Positions 7,478 through 17,277 of a DNA stretch of 30,354 nt are shown here, piece after piece. The stretch covers positions 1-30,354 of the forward strand of contig JALEIO010000215.1 in the NCBI GenBank assembly GCA_022769845.1. The letters are read 5' to 3'. Position 1 is the stretch's first letter. The number at the start of each line of letters is the position of its first letter. The stretch comes from Oscillospiraceae bacterium. Lineage in GTDB: Bacteria; Bacillota; Clostridia; UMGS1810. The notes beneath the pieces are model-generated. The model was not told the DNA's origin. It searched no databases and was given only the letters and a program-made list of their open reading frames with translations. The position numbers and the translations under genes were made by a program.

Positions 7478-10462
7478 TCAATTTGCCGCGCCGTATTCAA
7501 ACTCAATATGCAAAATAACAGGATTTGTCATATCTTCACCAGAAGTATCACTTCTGAATGCCAAAAGCGAATCTTTCTGCGTTGTCCATTTAAAGTTAAG
7601 ATACTCTTTGTTGTTTTTGCAAAGCGAATTAACATAATCAGTTACATCCAGATAAATATTATAGCTGTCCGGCAAGGCGGTTTTATCTTTTGAATAATTT
7701 TCGTTATCCTCCTTAAGATAGCCGGAATATGCATAATTTGTATCGGATATCGTGTTTCCGTCAGAAAGCTTTAAAGCATTTCCCGTCCACCAGTTTATAT
7801 CAGGAGAAATACCGTCCTCAAGCTCGTATAAATAGCATTTGTTTTTGGTAATATCCTGCCATTCAGCCGGCCTGTTTACAAGAATTTTCGCGCTTTTTAT
7901 GCTTGCGCCGTCCGCCAGTTTCGGAAGCTTTATTTTTCCGTAAAGAGCATATTCCTGCTCGGTCGGCGAAAAATCGGAGATTTGCTTTTTATGCTCCCAG
8001 TTTCGCTTTTCTATTCCCTGCGTCCATTCCGTGCCGATATTTATATTCTTAAGATGATTGCTGTTTTTTGCAACGCCCTCAGGCTCGCCGTAGAAAGTAT
8101 TTACAAGCACTTCGGGCACAGATATATAATTTGTTGAAATACTGTTTGACACAGACCGCATATTCGATATGCCGTCGAGTATAAACATTTTTGTGTTTTT
8201 ATCTGTTTCAATATGCATTATCTCATACGGACAAAGCGATATTTTCTCAAAATTAACGTTGTTTACAACGTTTCCGGCACCAAGGTAGCTCACATTTACA
8301 TATGTTCCCGTGGTTGTTTCGTTTTTTGTGTTGTAAAGATTAATACCTCCTTGCGCAAACTCAAAATAAAATCCGTACCGGTTGAACTTTTCATATTCGT
8401 ACACAAATGTTCCTGACGACGTGCCGATATACACTCTCGGCAAATTCGGATGAAATGCCAGCGACCAGACATCACAGCTACCGGTAAGTCCTGTTACAAT
8501 ATGCCAGTTTTTACCGCCGTCAAAGCTTTCATACAGCCCTTTTGCAGGTCTTTTGTTTGCAGAATCACATCCGCCTGCAACAAGATGATTTGAATTTTTT
8601 GGATTCTGAGCAATAACCCAGCATACAAATCCGCAGTCAACTGTTGTATATCCGGCTTTTGTAACAACCTTATATCCTGATGAATAATCGCAAATATAAA
8701 GCTTTTGTTCTTCAGCATTATCTGAAACAAGCTTTATATTAACACCGCCCGTACCTATTTGTGTGGAACGGAATGTTACTCCTCCGTCGGTTGAGCGGTA
8801 CACCACACCGTTTTTTACACCCCACACAACATCGCCGTTAACAGGCGACACGGAGCGGATTTCATAACCGCAGTTTTCAAATGTCACACCATTATCATGG
8901 CTGATGTAATAACCTGCGTAAATTGTATTAGGGTCTTGCGGGTGAAAGGCTATTTTACAGCAGGTTCCGTTTGTCCCTTCAATTTCACGGTAAGTTTTGC
9001 CACCGTCCGTGGTTTCTTTAAGAATGGTGTTATCTCCGCCCGAGCCTATCGCAAAAATAATACGATCGGAATTTTTCGGATCCATTGCAAGTGCCTGTAC
9101 TGTCTTATTCCCTTTATAACGTATGCCGTTTGCGTCGCTGCCTGCATAATACATTGCCGGATACTTCTCATCGCCCGAAACGTCGCTCTTTGCAAGCCCG
9201 GCGTCTATAAAGCTGAACCAATAATTATAGTCGTCGTTTTTATCAAAGGCAAAATCGGTAATCCTCATTCCCGAGTACCCCGACGAAGAGATAAAAAAGG
9301 TTTTGCCTCCGTCGACTGATTTTGAAATTTCCGTGAATGCAGCTGCATAAATCACATCAGGATTTAATAAAGAAACGGCAAAGGTGCTCTGATACCACGA
9401 TTCGCTCAAGTTAAACGAAAGAGAATTGTCTATTTCAGCAAGCGAAATTGTTCGTCCACCGTCATAGCTTACCGAAATTGGACTTGACGTTCTTGATATG
9501 TAAATAGGCTGTGTGCCGTCATCCTTCTTATTTCCGAAAGCCAAGCCTGTATAAGGTCTGTAGCTGCCCTCCTTATTTTGAATATAATCAATTCTTTCGC
9601 CGTAATCATACGAATTGCAAATATACATTGGCGTGAAAAAAATCATATTTGAACAGTCATACGGGTTTATAACCAACGAACAGATATCTTCTTCGGCAAC
9701 GTATTCGGAATTAATATTAACCTTTTTAAATTCCTCCGCACCGCTCTTTTGTATAAACACTCCGTCATTTTTTGTCAGCACCGCAGTTACATCATTCACA
9801 ATGTCTATACCAAGTATTTCCATATCAGAAAATCCCTCGCTCTGCCAGCTCTGTCCCACATCTGTGCTTGACATTATTGAGTTTTCATATGTTGCTATAT
9901 ATACCTTTGAATAATTTTCATTAAGCGGCTTAAAGGCAATGACAGAGGTTTTGTATTGTTCGTGTTTAAACTTAACATTGTTTAATATCTCGCTCCACGT
10001 TATGCCGCCGTTTGTCGAAATATATACCCCGAAACCGTTTAACCCGTTATAGTCATAACCGGGATATCCTACAGCATAAACGATATTGCTGTTTACAGGG
10101 TCATACTTAACATCAAGAACGCCAAGGCAATCAAACCCCGAGCTTGTGTTCCGCCACTCTTTTCCGCCGTCGAATGTTGTCCAGATTCCGGATGTATCCG
10201 TACCGAACACAACACAGTTTTCATCCACAGGCGAAATATCCATACACATAACTCTCTGCCAGCCGTCGCCGCCACGGTATTTTGAGTCAATCTGCGACTT
10301 GGATGTAAGGTTGTATTTTTTCATCCACGGCGTTATTTCATATGTTGTATATTTATCAACATCATTATCGCTTTGCGCATATATTGCACCTGCCGGAAGC
10401 GAAATCAACAATATACATATTGCAGACGCATACAAGAGGATAAGTTTAAGCTTACCGAGCAT
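7478..10462 (-). CDS. Secreted tandem beta-propeller (Asp-box, GH74/VPS10-like) protein, 994 aa
   Basis: Signal peptide (about 1-29), then two beta-propellers built from Asp-box repeats. Nine boxes are recognisable, including TFDGGKEW, STNGGITW, STDVGQSW, SVDGGKTF, STDGGVTF and SFDGGKNW. This layout matches GH74 endoglucanases and related propellers. The early motif GTDTSG (Asp89) sits where GH74 enzymes carry RTDxGG with a catalytic Asp, but I could not find the second catalytic Asp, so glycosidase or lyase activity is unproven. The propeller pair ends at HPNLPRVYIGTSSGTFVYE, a motif almost identical in the upstream 1098-residue protein. Residues about 780-990 are a DNRLRE-like module duplicated in the next gene. 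There is no SLH domain, so cell attachment must be indirect. AAGGAGG lies 7 bases before the ATG. Confidence 0.8.
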   Translation of the reverse strand: MLGKLKLILLYASAICILLISLPAGAIYAQSDNDVDKYTTYEITPWMKKYNLTSKSQIDSKYRGGDGWQRVMCMDISPVDENCVVFGTDTSGIWTTFDGGKEWRNTSSGFDCLGVLDVKYDPVNSNIVYAVGYPGYDYNGLNGFGVYISTNGGITWSEILNNVKFKHEQYKTSVIAFKPLNENYSKVYIATYENSIMSSTDVGQSWQSEGFSDMEILGIDIVNDVTAVLTKNDGVFIQKSGAEEFKKVNINSEYVAEEDICSLVINPYDCSNMIFFTPMYICNSYDYGERIDYIQNKEGSYRPYTGLAFGNKKDDGTQPIYISRTSSPISVSYDGGRTISLAEIDNSLSFNLSESWYQSTFAVSLLNPDVIYAAAFTEISKSVDGGKTFFISSSGYSGMRITDFAFDKNDDYNYWFSFIDAGLAKSDVSGDEKYPAMYYAGSDANGIRYKGNKTVQALAMDPKNSDRIIFAIGSGGDNTILKETTDGGKTYREIEGTNGTCCKIAFHPQDPNTIYAGYYISHDNGVTFENCGYEIRSVSPVNGDVVWGVKNGVVYRSTDGGVTFRSTQIGTGGVNIKLVSDNAEEQKLYICDYSSGYKVVTKAGYTTVDCGFVCWVIAQNPKNSNHLVAGGCDSANKRPAKGLYESFDGGKNWHIVTGLTGSCDVWSLAFHPNLPRVYIGTSSGTFVYEYEKFNRYGFYFEFAQGGINLYNTKNETTTGTYVNVSYLGAGNVVNNVNFEKISLCPYEIMHIETDKNTKMFILDGISNMRSVSNSISTNYISVPEVLVNTFYGEPEGVAKNSNHLKNINIGTEWTQGIEKRNWEHKKQISDFSPTEQEYALYGKIKLPKLADGASIKSAKILVNRPAEWQDITKNKCYLYELEDGISPDINWWTGNALKLSDGNTISDTNYAYSGYLKEDNENYSKDKTALPDSYNIYLDVTDYVNSLCKNNKEYLNFKWTTQKDSLLAFRSDTSGEDMTNPVILHIEFEYGAAN
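7494..8127 (-). repeat. Copy 2 of the shared ~210-residue DNRLRE-like module
   Basis: C-terminal module of the 994-residue propeller protein (VPEVLVNTFYGEPEG to HIEFEY), matching 4664-5300 in the adjacent esterase gene. Here it closes the protein; in the neighbour it lies between two Ig-like domains. This suggests copying of a carbohydrate-binding module between neighbouring genes. Confidence 0.85.
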
Positions 10463-10475
10463 TTGCCATTCCTCC

Positions 10476-12845
10476 TTAATAAAGCTTAATTTCTTTTATC
10501 AGCGCAATCTGCGACTTTATATTGTTCCATACATACATATAGAGCGTACACTCGCCGTAATCCGATTTTGTAAATTCGTCGGAATAATCCTGCTCATTAA
10601 ATGCCATGGCAACCTTCGCTCCTTCAACACTGCAATTTGCCTCAACACCAACAAATTTGTTTTTTGCAAGCTTTTTAAACGCACCACTCTTATCATAAAG
10701 CACCAGCATAATTGTTATATCAGAGGATGTTTCATAGTTGTTTTTAATATCGCACGTTATCATATAATCCGAATTTTCAGCAACAGCGCCCGTCGTTTTA
10801 ATGTTATAAACGCTTGCGCCGTTGGCAACGATATTTTTTTCCGCACTGTGCATAAGATTATTCTGGCTGTAAGCTTCAAGCCTGATTGTGTGCTTTCCTT
10901 CGCTGATATACTCGCCGCCTATTGTTATATCATTTTCAAAAACGTCCGAAAGTCTGTATTGGGTAACGCTTTTGCCGTCAATGCTGATTTTAATATCATC
11001 CGCATCTTTAAAGTATGTAACGGCTTTTACACAATAGTCAGAGTTTGCCGCCGTGTAATCATCCCCCGAAAGATAAGTTGCGCTGAATGCCTTATCACTG
11101 ATAAGAGGCCCCCTTACATCTGTAAGAAGCGGCTTTTTATCCCTTGCCTTCCACATAAGAAGGTCAATTGCAGGAACCTTGCTTTCCGTCGCACACTCAA
11201 GAAGGTTATCGTTAAGGGTTTCGTATAAGTTTATAATTTCATCCGAGGATACCTTTATTCCTATACCGTATTCAATATTATGGTCGTTTCTTGAGCTTGC
11301 AATATTATAATAACAATATTTTGAAGTTCCCTCTGTATCTGTAATAGGATAGCATTTTGTATTTCCTGCCGCATTAATGCTGAACGAATAATAGCAGTTG
11401 TAAATGGCAACTCCCGAATACCCCTTCGTTGAAGCAAAACCGAAAAACGGTTTGCCCACCATTTCGGGCTGTGCAGAAAAGTCTGTTGCGGCACAGTTTA
11501 TGATTTTTCCGTTTTTTATAACTCTGTGAGCTATAATTCCGCCCTCCTGATTGTTGCACCAGTATCCTGTGACAACAACGTTCATCACAATACCCGAAAG
11601 CTTGCCGAAAAGCCCCTGATACATCCTTGTTTTGCCCCACTTATCATAACTGCTTATATAATTATAGCTGGCTGCAAGCGTTATTGAATGTCCCATACCG
11701 TTATATATTCCGGCAAATTCGTCAGTCTGTCCGAGTCCGTACTCTATCATTTCGTTTTCCGCCTTTTCGGCAGGCTTAAACGTAATGTCATCCGTCTGAA
11801 CAAAATATACTCCTTCAAACGTTTCGCCCGTTTTAACATACATTGCCAGTCTGTTATAATCGTCAATGGTATTTATAAGATACGGGTCCTGATATGTTCC
11901 GCCGCCTTCAAACTCATAAACGGTCGGTTCCATTTCGTGCCAGTATTCCCCCGAAAAATTCGGCGAAGCACCATCCTTTTTCCACATAACAAAAGTTTCT
12001 TTGTCAATCTGAAGTTCGTCCGCAATCACCAATATATTTTCATTAAGGGTCTTGTGCATTACGGGCATTTCGTCCGAATCCTTCAAAATTCCCTCGGACG
12101 TATCCATTTTGTCCGCTACTCTTGATTTTTCAAGGTAAAAATAGCTGTATGCCGTTTTTCCGTTTGTGTTTGTAAGCGGATACGATATGGAAATGGGCGC
12201 ATTAAAAACAGTTCCCGAAAAAATACAGTTATACATAGCTGTGCCACTGTGTTCGTCGCTTTTTGCAAGACCGAAAAATCTTTTTCCGTCAAGCTCGGAA
12301 CACACGATGATTTCTCTTGCGCCGCAGTTTAATAACATTCCGCCGTCAATAACGGCATACGCAAATATGCCCGTATCAGTGCTGATCCGCCAATACCCTG
12401 TTGCGGCAAGATTTTTTACCGTTCCGCTTACTCTTCCGAAAAGCCCGGTTGTTTTAATTACACCCACATTCGCAGGCTGATAACCCGATATATGGTTATA
12501 GCTTACCGCACAGGTTACAGAATGTCCCGCACCATTATATTCTCCTGCAAATTCTTTGTCAACATTAACGCCGTAAACCGCCGTTTTTCCATATTCAACA
12601 GTTTTAAACACAATATCTTCGGTTTGCTTAAAATATATACCTTCAAATGTTTCTCCGCCGTTTACATATTCGCAAAACCTTGTATAATCGTCGAAGCTTT
12701 CTATAAGATACGGATACTCAGCCGTTCCGTTTCCGTTAAAAGAGTATGACTCTGCAAAAACGCATATCACATTAAGACTGCTTAACGCAACAAACAAAAT
12801 CAGCAATATTGATATTGATTTAAAGGTTACTCGTTTTATATTCAC
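10476..12845 (-). CDS. Secreted protein with two tandem beta-helix-like repeats, 789 aa
   Basis: Signal peptide (about 1-31). Residues about 33-305 and 306-575 are two copies of one unit. Each opens with G-G-T-x3-PYLI and DDY, then GETFEGIYF/GETFEGVYF with a QT-DI motif, EFAGEYNG/EFAGIYNG with GHSIT-type strands, GLFG (GLUG-like), an INCA-type coil, and ends with LNxNLL and MWK. Such repeats fold as right-handed beta-helices or GLUG adhesin-like solenoids. A beta-sandwich (about 580-690) and a C-terminal domain with YVWNN, like that of the two esterases, follow. No catalytic residues are identified; it could be a glycan-binding surface protein or a divergent beta-helix enzyme. The likely start is GTG, 9 bases after AAAGGA. 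Confidence 0.75.
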   Translation of the reverse strand: MNIKRVTFKSISILLILFVALSSLNVICVFAESYSFNGNGTAEYPYLIESFDDYTRFCEYVNGGETFEGIYFKQTEDIVFKTVEYGKTAVYGVNVDKEFAGEYNGAGHSVTCAVSYNHISGYQPANVGVIKTTGLFGRVSGTVKNLAATGYWRISTDTGIFAYAVIDGGMLLNCGAREIIVCSELDGKRFFGLAKSDEHSGTAMYNCIFSGTVFNAPISISYPLTNTNGKTAYSYFYLEKSRVADKMDTSEGILKDSDEMPVMHKTLNENILVIADELQIDKETFVMWKKDGASPNFSGEYWHEMEPTVYEFEGGGTYQDPYLINTIDDYNRLAMYVKTGETFEGVYFVQTDDITFKPAEKAENEMIEYGLGQTDEFAGIYNGMGHSITLAASYNYISSYDKWGKTRMYQGLFGKLSGIVMNVVVTGYWCNNQEGGIIAHRVIKNGKIINCAATDFSAQPEMVGKPFFGFASTKGYSGVAIYNCYYSFSINAAGNTKCYPITDTEGTSKYCYYNIASSRNDHNIEYGIGIKVSSDEIINLYETLNDNLLECATESKVPAIDLLMWKARDKKPLLTDVRGPLISDKAFSATYLSGDDYTAANSDYCVKAVTYFKDADDIKISIDGKSVTQYRLSDVFENDITIGGEYISEGKHTIRLEAYSQNNLMHSAEKNIVANGASVYNIKTTGAVAENSDYMITCDIKNNYETSSDITIMLVLYDKSGAFKKLAKNKFVGVEANCSVEGAKVAMAFNEQDYSDEFTKSDYGECTLYMYVWNNIKSQIALIKEIKLY

Positions 12846-12877
12846 GCCGCATAATCCTTTCTGTATAAATTTTTTAG

Positions 12878-15529
12878 TTATTCAATAAACAAAAAGTATT
12901 TATCTTTATTTACATCACCGTAGGTTACAAATGCCGCCCCACGGTAAGCGTTTGTTCCGAAATGCACATAATCTTTAATGTCATCAGCCGAAATTTCAAT
13001 AACCTCGCAGTCGCTCCGCCCTGTTCTTATAAGGTATGCGCCGCCTTTTAAAGGATAAGCATACGGCGTTTCCTCGTTTATATACTCAGGCTTTGTTGTA
13101 AGACGGATATAGTACGAATCAATAACATCATATACATATCCAAATGAAAACTCATCGCCGTCCGGAATGAATTTGTCCTTCGTTCCGGTTGAATAGTATC
13201 CGTATGAATCTGCCTTGGGATAGGTTTTTGTCTTGCTGTCGTATAAAACCTCCCAGTATCCAATATATCCGTTTGCATTTATTCCGTATCGGATAATGCT
13301 TCCGCAGTTTAATTCCGAAATTTTATCATTTCTTTTGGGGTCAATAAAAATGCTTTTCTGATTGGTGCGTTCGTAAACGGTAAGCTTATAAAGTATCTCT
13401 CCGTCATCCGTCGCACCGTTTGAAACCTTTTTAACAACCGCCATATTTGCACCACGTTCTATGTTTGCGTTAGAGTCGGAATACTCTCCGAACGCAACGC
13501 ATATATCGTATGCGACATCATTTTCACCTATTGAATAAAGTTCAATCGGACTTTTGTGATCATTTCTTAATGTTGTAAGCGCAAAACTTTCAAAATCAAT
13601 ATCCTCTCCGTATTCCATTGGTGCACCAAAAAATACGGGCTGCTTTCCGGGCCAGAATTTTATCCCAAAATTTTTATTTCCGCTTTTATAAATAAGCTCT
13701 GCATCTGCTTTGCTTCTTATTTTATGCAATGAATTTTTGCTTTCTCTCTCACCCTGATTTTCTGTATCTATGTACGTAATTTTTCCGTCGGCGCCGAGCA
13801 TATAGCACATAATTCTCGGAGTCAGCCTTGTTTCGCCGTTCATAAGCTTTTCATATACGTCCGAGGTTTTAGTCAGCGTGCCGTCAAAAACAACCTTGTC
13901 GCTCAAATCAATTTTCTTTTGCTTTCCGTCAGATGTTAAAACAAGCGCCGTTGCCTTGTTGCTTCTTTTTCGCTCGTCTTCTTTTGTAAGCGACAAAAGA
14001 AACGCAGGTGTTATGTCACCCTTTTCGGTTTCAAAATAGTATACAAGCTTATTGTCGTAAGACATACAAAATGTTCCTTTCATACCAATAACAAGCTTAA
14101 AGTCATCAATATTTTTAACAGAATCCGAAACCTCGTAAATATTATCTCCGATATAAACCTTATCATATGCTTTGTTTTCCTTATAGGTCAGTGCGTCAAG
14201 CGTACCGGTTATGCGGTTGTATGAAACAATGATTTTTACATATTCGCCGTCAGCGCTCTCTCCCACCGAAAGAATATCGTACTTTTTCAAATCGTCAAAA
14301 TTTCTTTTCACACCGTTTGAATCGGTAATAACATAATCCTTCTCTTCAAGACAAATGTTGTTTGCGTTGTCCATAACGTCATAAATCGTGTGGTCTGCGC
14401 TGTTGTAATTTGCAAAAACAATGTTTTTGTACGACCATATTTTAACAACCTCATATTTTCCGTCCATATTGTTATCGATAAAGGTTATACTTCCGCCGGA
14501 AAGATTATTTATGTATTTAAGATAATCACCGTTTACATCAAGCGCTTTGCCGTTATATATATATTTTGTATCCACTCCGAGTGATATTTTTTTCTCTTTA
14601 TTATTTTCCAGATATTTTACTGACCTTTTATCAGCAGCAACAAAATCTTTGGCGTCAACATTAAAAACTTCATTGTCACATTCAGACATATATACAATCT
14701 TTCCTATGCTGTCATTTTTGCCGGCCTTATAGAATATCCGTGCATTGTATCCGATATATTCATTCTGAAGCTCATCTGTAATTTCATATCGGATATTGTC
14801 TACAACAAGAGAATTTTCAATATAATAATCTCCGTAACTTAAAGGCGTTATTCCGTTTGATTCAACAACTCCGAAAGCCTCGTATATATTGTAATAAATA
14901 CTTAAAACTGTTTGACAATCTTTGTTTGTATATTTAATATTGTTGTTAACAACCGAATTTATATCAAGAACCGGTGCGGTAATCATATTCAGAATAAACT
15001 GCGCCGCCGTATCCTTTGTAAGGTAATCGGATGATTTTATTTCAATACCGTCTGTAAGGTCAAGTCTTGATGCCGCTGCGGCGAATCCTGCCGGATATCC
15101 GCCGATATTTTTGCAGTAATCTCCGTAACCGAGTATGCGAAGCGCAATAACAACTGCGTCGATAAGCGTAATGTTTTCATCAGGATTAAATCTTTCACCG
15201 TTTCCGCCGGCAACCCCGTTCAAATATGCGGTCATAATACTTTGATAGTATTTGTGCGACGGAACAACGTCGGAAAATATAACGTTTCCAGTATAACTAA
15301 CGTTATTCAATTTCAGCGCACAGACCACCTTGTCAACAAACTCTCCCCTTGTAACATAAGTGTTTGTACCGATTTTTTCAAGGTCGGAATTATTAAATAT
15401 TCCAAGATACGCCAAAAACTTATATCCTGTCTTTTTGTCGTCTGCAATGCTGTATACAGAATCGGCAGATACAGCCATACCAAGAAATAAGCTAAAGCAC
15501 AAAACCAATGCAATAATTTTTTTAAGCAT
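12878..15529 (-). CDS. SLH-domain cell-surface protein, 883 aa
   Basis: Signal peptide (MLKKIIALVLCFSLFLG..., cleaved near residue 22), then three N-terminal S-layer homology repeats (about 30-85, 86-140, 141-195), with VTRGEF in the first, FNPDENIT in the second and LTKDTAAQF in the third. SLH domains bind pyruvylated secondary cell-wall polymer and hold the protein on the cell surface. The remaining ~690 residues are beta-rich with repeated short units such as YNARIFYK and GKIVYM, and GSITFIDNNMDGKYEVV resembles a calcium-binding DxDxDG-type loop. I do not recognise a family. It probably has a structural or glycan-binding role in the surface assembly. GGAGGA precedes the ATG. Confidence 0.8.
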   Translation of the reverse strand: MLKKIIALVLCFSLFLGMAVSADSVYSIADDKKTGYKFLAYLGIFNNSDLEKIGTNTYVTRGEFVDKVVCALKLNNVSYTGNVIFSDVVPSHKYYQSIMTAYLNGVAGGNGERFNPDENITLIDAVVIALRILGYGDYCKNIGGYPAGFAAAASRLDLTDGIEIKSSDYLTKDTAAQFILNMITAPVLDINSVVNNNIKYTNKDCQTVLSIYYNIYEAFGVVESNGITPLSYGDYYIENSLVVDNIRYEITDELQNEYIGYNARIFYKAGKNDSIGKIVYMSECDNEVFNVDAKDFVAADKRSVKYLENNKEKKISLGVDTKYIYNGKALDVNGDYLKYINNLSGGSITFIDNNMDGKYEVVKIWSYKNIVFANYNSADHTIYDVMDNANNICLEEKDYVITDSNGVKRNFDDLKKYDILSVGESADGEYVKIIVSYNRITGTLDALTYKENKAYDKVYIGDNIYEVSDSVKNIDDFKLVIGMKGTFCMSYDNKLVYYFETEKGDITPAFLLSLTKEDERKRSNKATALVLTSDGKQKKIDLSDKVVFDGTLTKTSDVYEKLMNGETRLTPRIMCYMLGADGKITYIDTENQGERESKNSLHKIRSKADAELIYKSGNKNFGIKFWPGKQPVFFGAPMEYGEDIDFESFALTTLRNDHKSPIELYSIGENDVAYDICVAFGEYSDSNANIERGANMAVVKKVSNGATDDGEILYKLTVYERTNQKSIFIDPKRNDKISELNCGSIIRYGINANGYIGYWEVLYDSKTKTYPKADSYGYYSTGTKDKFIPDGDEFSFGYVYDVIDSYYIRLTTKPEYINEETPYAYPLKGGAYLIRTGRSDCEVIEISADDIKDYVHFGTNAYRGAAFVTYGDVNKDKYFLFIE

Positions 15530-15553
15530 ATAACACTTCCTCCATTTTTGTAT

Positions 15554-17266
15554 CTACCTTTTCAAAAGCAAAGAATATATCATCTGACACATTTCGGCTC
15601 TCGTTGCACTCGATTTCGGATTAAAAAATCCGTTATCTCCTTTTATTATTCCGCAGTTCTTAAAAGTTCTGACACAGGACACGGCATATTCTGAAATATC
15701 CGCTTCATCATTGAATGCCGGGGTTTGATTCTGAGAAAATACAAATCCCGAAAATGCTGCGGCACGGTATAATATCATTGCTGCGTCCTCACGTGTTATT
15801 TTTTCATTCGGATTAAACCTGCCGTTTTCATCACCGAGCACAATGCCGTACTTTGCTGCGGCATTTGCGGCGCCGTAAAAATAATCGTCAGGTGAAATAT
15901 CGGAAAAATACGCTTTATCAGTATTTTCATAAAAACTCATAGCCTTCATAGAAAGCTTTAAAAACTCAGCACGGGTTATGCTGTTGTCAGGACGGAAGGT
16001 ACCGTCGTCATATCCGTTTGTAACGCCGTTTTTCTTAAGGTAATACACCGCATTATATGCCCAGTGATTTTCGTCAAAATCTTTAAAAATCTTATCTGCT
16101 AAATCGTCGTTAATGTTTTCTTTATTGTCCATTGTAATATCAAGAACAGACTTTATGGAACCTCCCGAGCCGCCGGAAGATGATTTTCCCGGACTTGAAT
16201 TTTCAGGCACCGACGGATTTTGTGCGATACTTTCTATCGCCTCTTTAAGCTTTTCCAAGCTCAAAAATCTTTTTTTCGCAATCTGCTCGTTTATTTCACT
16301 CTTTTTTGCATAGTTTTTATATGCGCTTATATCAAGCCCCATTGATTTTTCCGCATTTTCAAGGATTGACGAAATCATTCCCGAATTTTCAACGGTTTCA
16401 ATTTCGGTTAAAACAACAGCCTCACGAAAACGATAAGAAAAATCCTTTGCCGATATATTTGCCAAACGTGCGGCAACCATATTTTTAAACTCACTGCCGC
16501 TGTTTGCAAATGTTTTTGTTTCGGCATATTCAGAAATCTTTAAATAGCCGGCATTGTTTTCTATAAATGCCGCTGCAGCGCCCTTGTCAAAATCTTTGTC
16601 CGCAAGCATATTTTCAAGATTAATAAACTGCGCCGCTGAATCAAGATTATTTACTATTTCAGAAACGAGCGTAACAGTCGGCTCAAAGACGAGTTCTTTT
16701 GCCGAATTGAGTTTTTCTTTATCGTTAAGGTTAAAGAAGTATTTAACAGCACCGAAAAATGTGTCTTTGTTTTCTTCACTGCATACAAGTTCAAATATAC
16801 CTTTTGCACGCCTGCTTATTTCTTCCTCGTCAGTGCCTTTGTAATCCGCAAATCCGTTGTAAGATGTCAGAATATCCGTAACATCTTTTGTGCGGTAGAA
16901 AAAAACAGGTGTAACACTTTTTTCGCCGTCAAACGTTTTTATAATAACACTGTACCAGCCGTAGGGATTATCAAACGGAATGTCAAAGCCAAATTTTCCG
17001 GATTCAAAATCCAATTGCCTTATGTATTTTAAACCGGCATAAATTTCATCCTCTGTCAAGGCTTCAAAGCTATTGTTATCAAGCTTTCCGCTTACAATGC
17101 TTACATTAACACTGTCCTTCATCGAATTATCAAACTCGCCGCTCACAATTATTCTTCCATTCGCATCATCCACTTTAACCTCCGAGTTAACCTCAGCAAT
17201 TACAATTGTTGATGTAAACATTGCCGCAAAAAACACTGCAATAATTTTTTTGATATTTATCCTCAT
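15554..17266 (-). CDS. SLH-anchored surface protein with helical middle region, 570 aa
   Basis: Signal peptide (about 1-24), a short beta domain (about 25-125, with the motif NPYGWYSVIIKTFDG), a mainly helical middle (about 130-345), a Ser/Gly/Pro linker (SPGKSSSGGSGG), then three C-terminal SLH repeats with ITRAEF, ITREDA and ATRAEM. The TRAE-type motifs look intact, so wall binding is credible. No catalytic domain is recognised; it may be a scaffold or tether. Start choice: two in-frame ATGs exist. The one at 17272 is only one base from AAGGAG, while 17266 has 7-base spacing, so I use 17266. The AAGGAG overlaps the stop codon of the upstream gene (TAAGGAG), which implies coupling. Confidence 0.82.
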   Translation of the reverse strand: MRINIKKIIAVFFAAMFTSTIVIAEVNSEVKVDDANGRIIVSGEFDNSMKDSVNVSIVSGKLDNNSFEALTEDEIYAGLKYIRQLDFESGKFGFDIPFDNPYGWYSVIIKTFDGEKSVTPVFFYRTKDVTDILTSYNGFADYKGTDEEEISRRAKGIFELVCSEENKDTFFGAVKYFFNLNDKEKLNSAKELVFEPTVTLVSEIVNNLDSAAQFINLENMLADKDFDKGAAAAFIENNAGYLKISEYAETKTFANSGSEFKNMVAARLANISAKDFSYRFREAVVLTEIETVENSGMISSILENAEKSMGLDISAYKNYAKKSEINEQIAKKRFLSLEKLKEAIESIAQNPSVPENSSPGKSSSGGSGGSIKSVLDITMDNKENINDDLADKIFKDFDENHWAYNAVYYLKKNGVTNGYDDGTFRPDNSITRAEFLKLSMKAMSFYENTDKAYFSDISPDDYFYGAANAAAKYGIVLGDENGRFNPNEKITREDAAMILYRAAAFSGFVFSQNQTPAFNDEADISEYAVSCVRTFKNCGIIKGDNGFFNPKSSATRAEMCQMIYSLLLKR

Positions 17267-17277
17267 TTTCATTCTCC

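Noticed and set aside
8897..9319. A 140-codon plus-strand frame inside the propeller gene
   Set aside because: Antisense to conserved Asp-box repeats, no ribosome binding site, no recognisable protein features.
10086..11228. A 380-codon open frame on the plus strand
   Set aside because: It lies antisense across the ends of two well-supported minus-strand genes, has no ribosome binding site, and its product is rich in Ile/Cys/Arg with no domain pattern; a shadow of codon bias.
11688..12125. A 145-codon plus-strand frame
   Set aside because: Antisense to the duplicated beta-helix protein; composition typical of a reverse-strand shadow.
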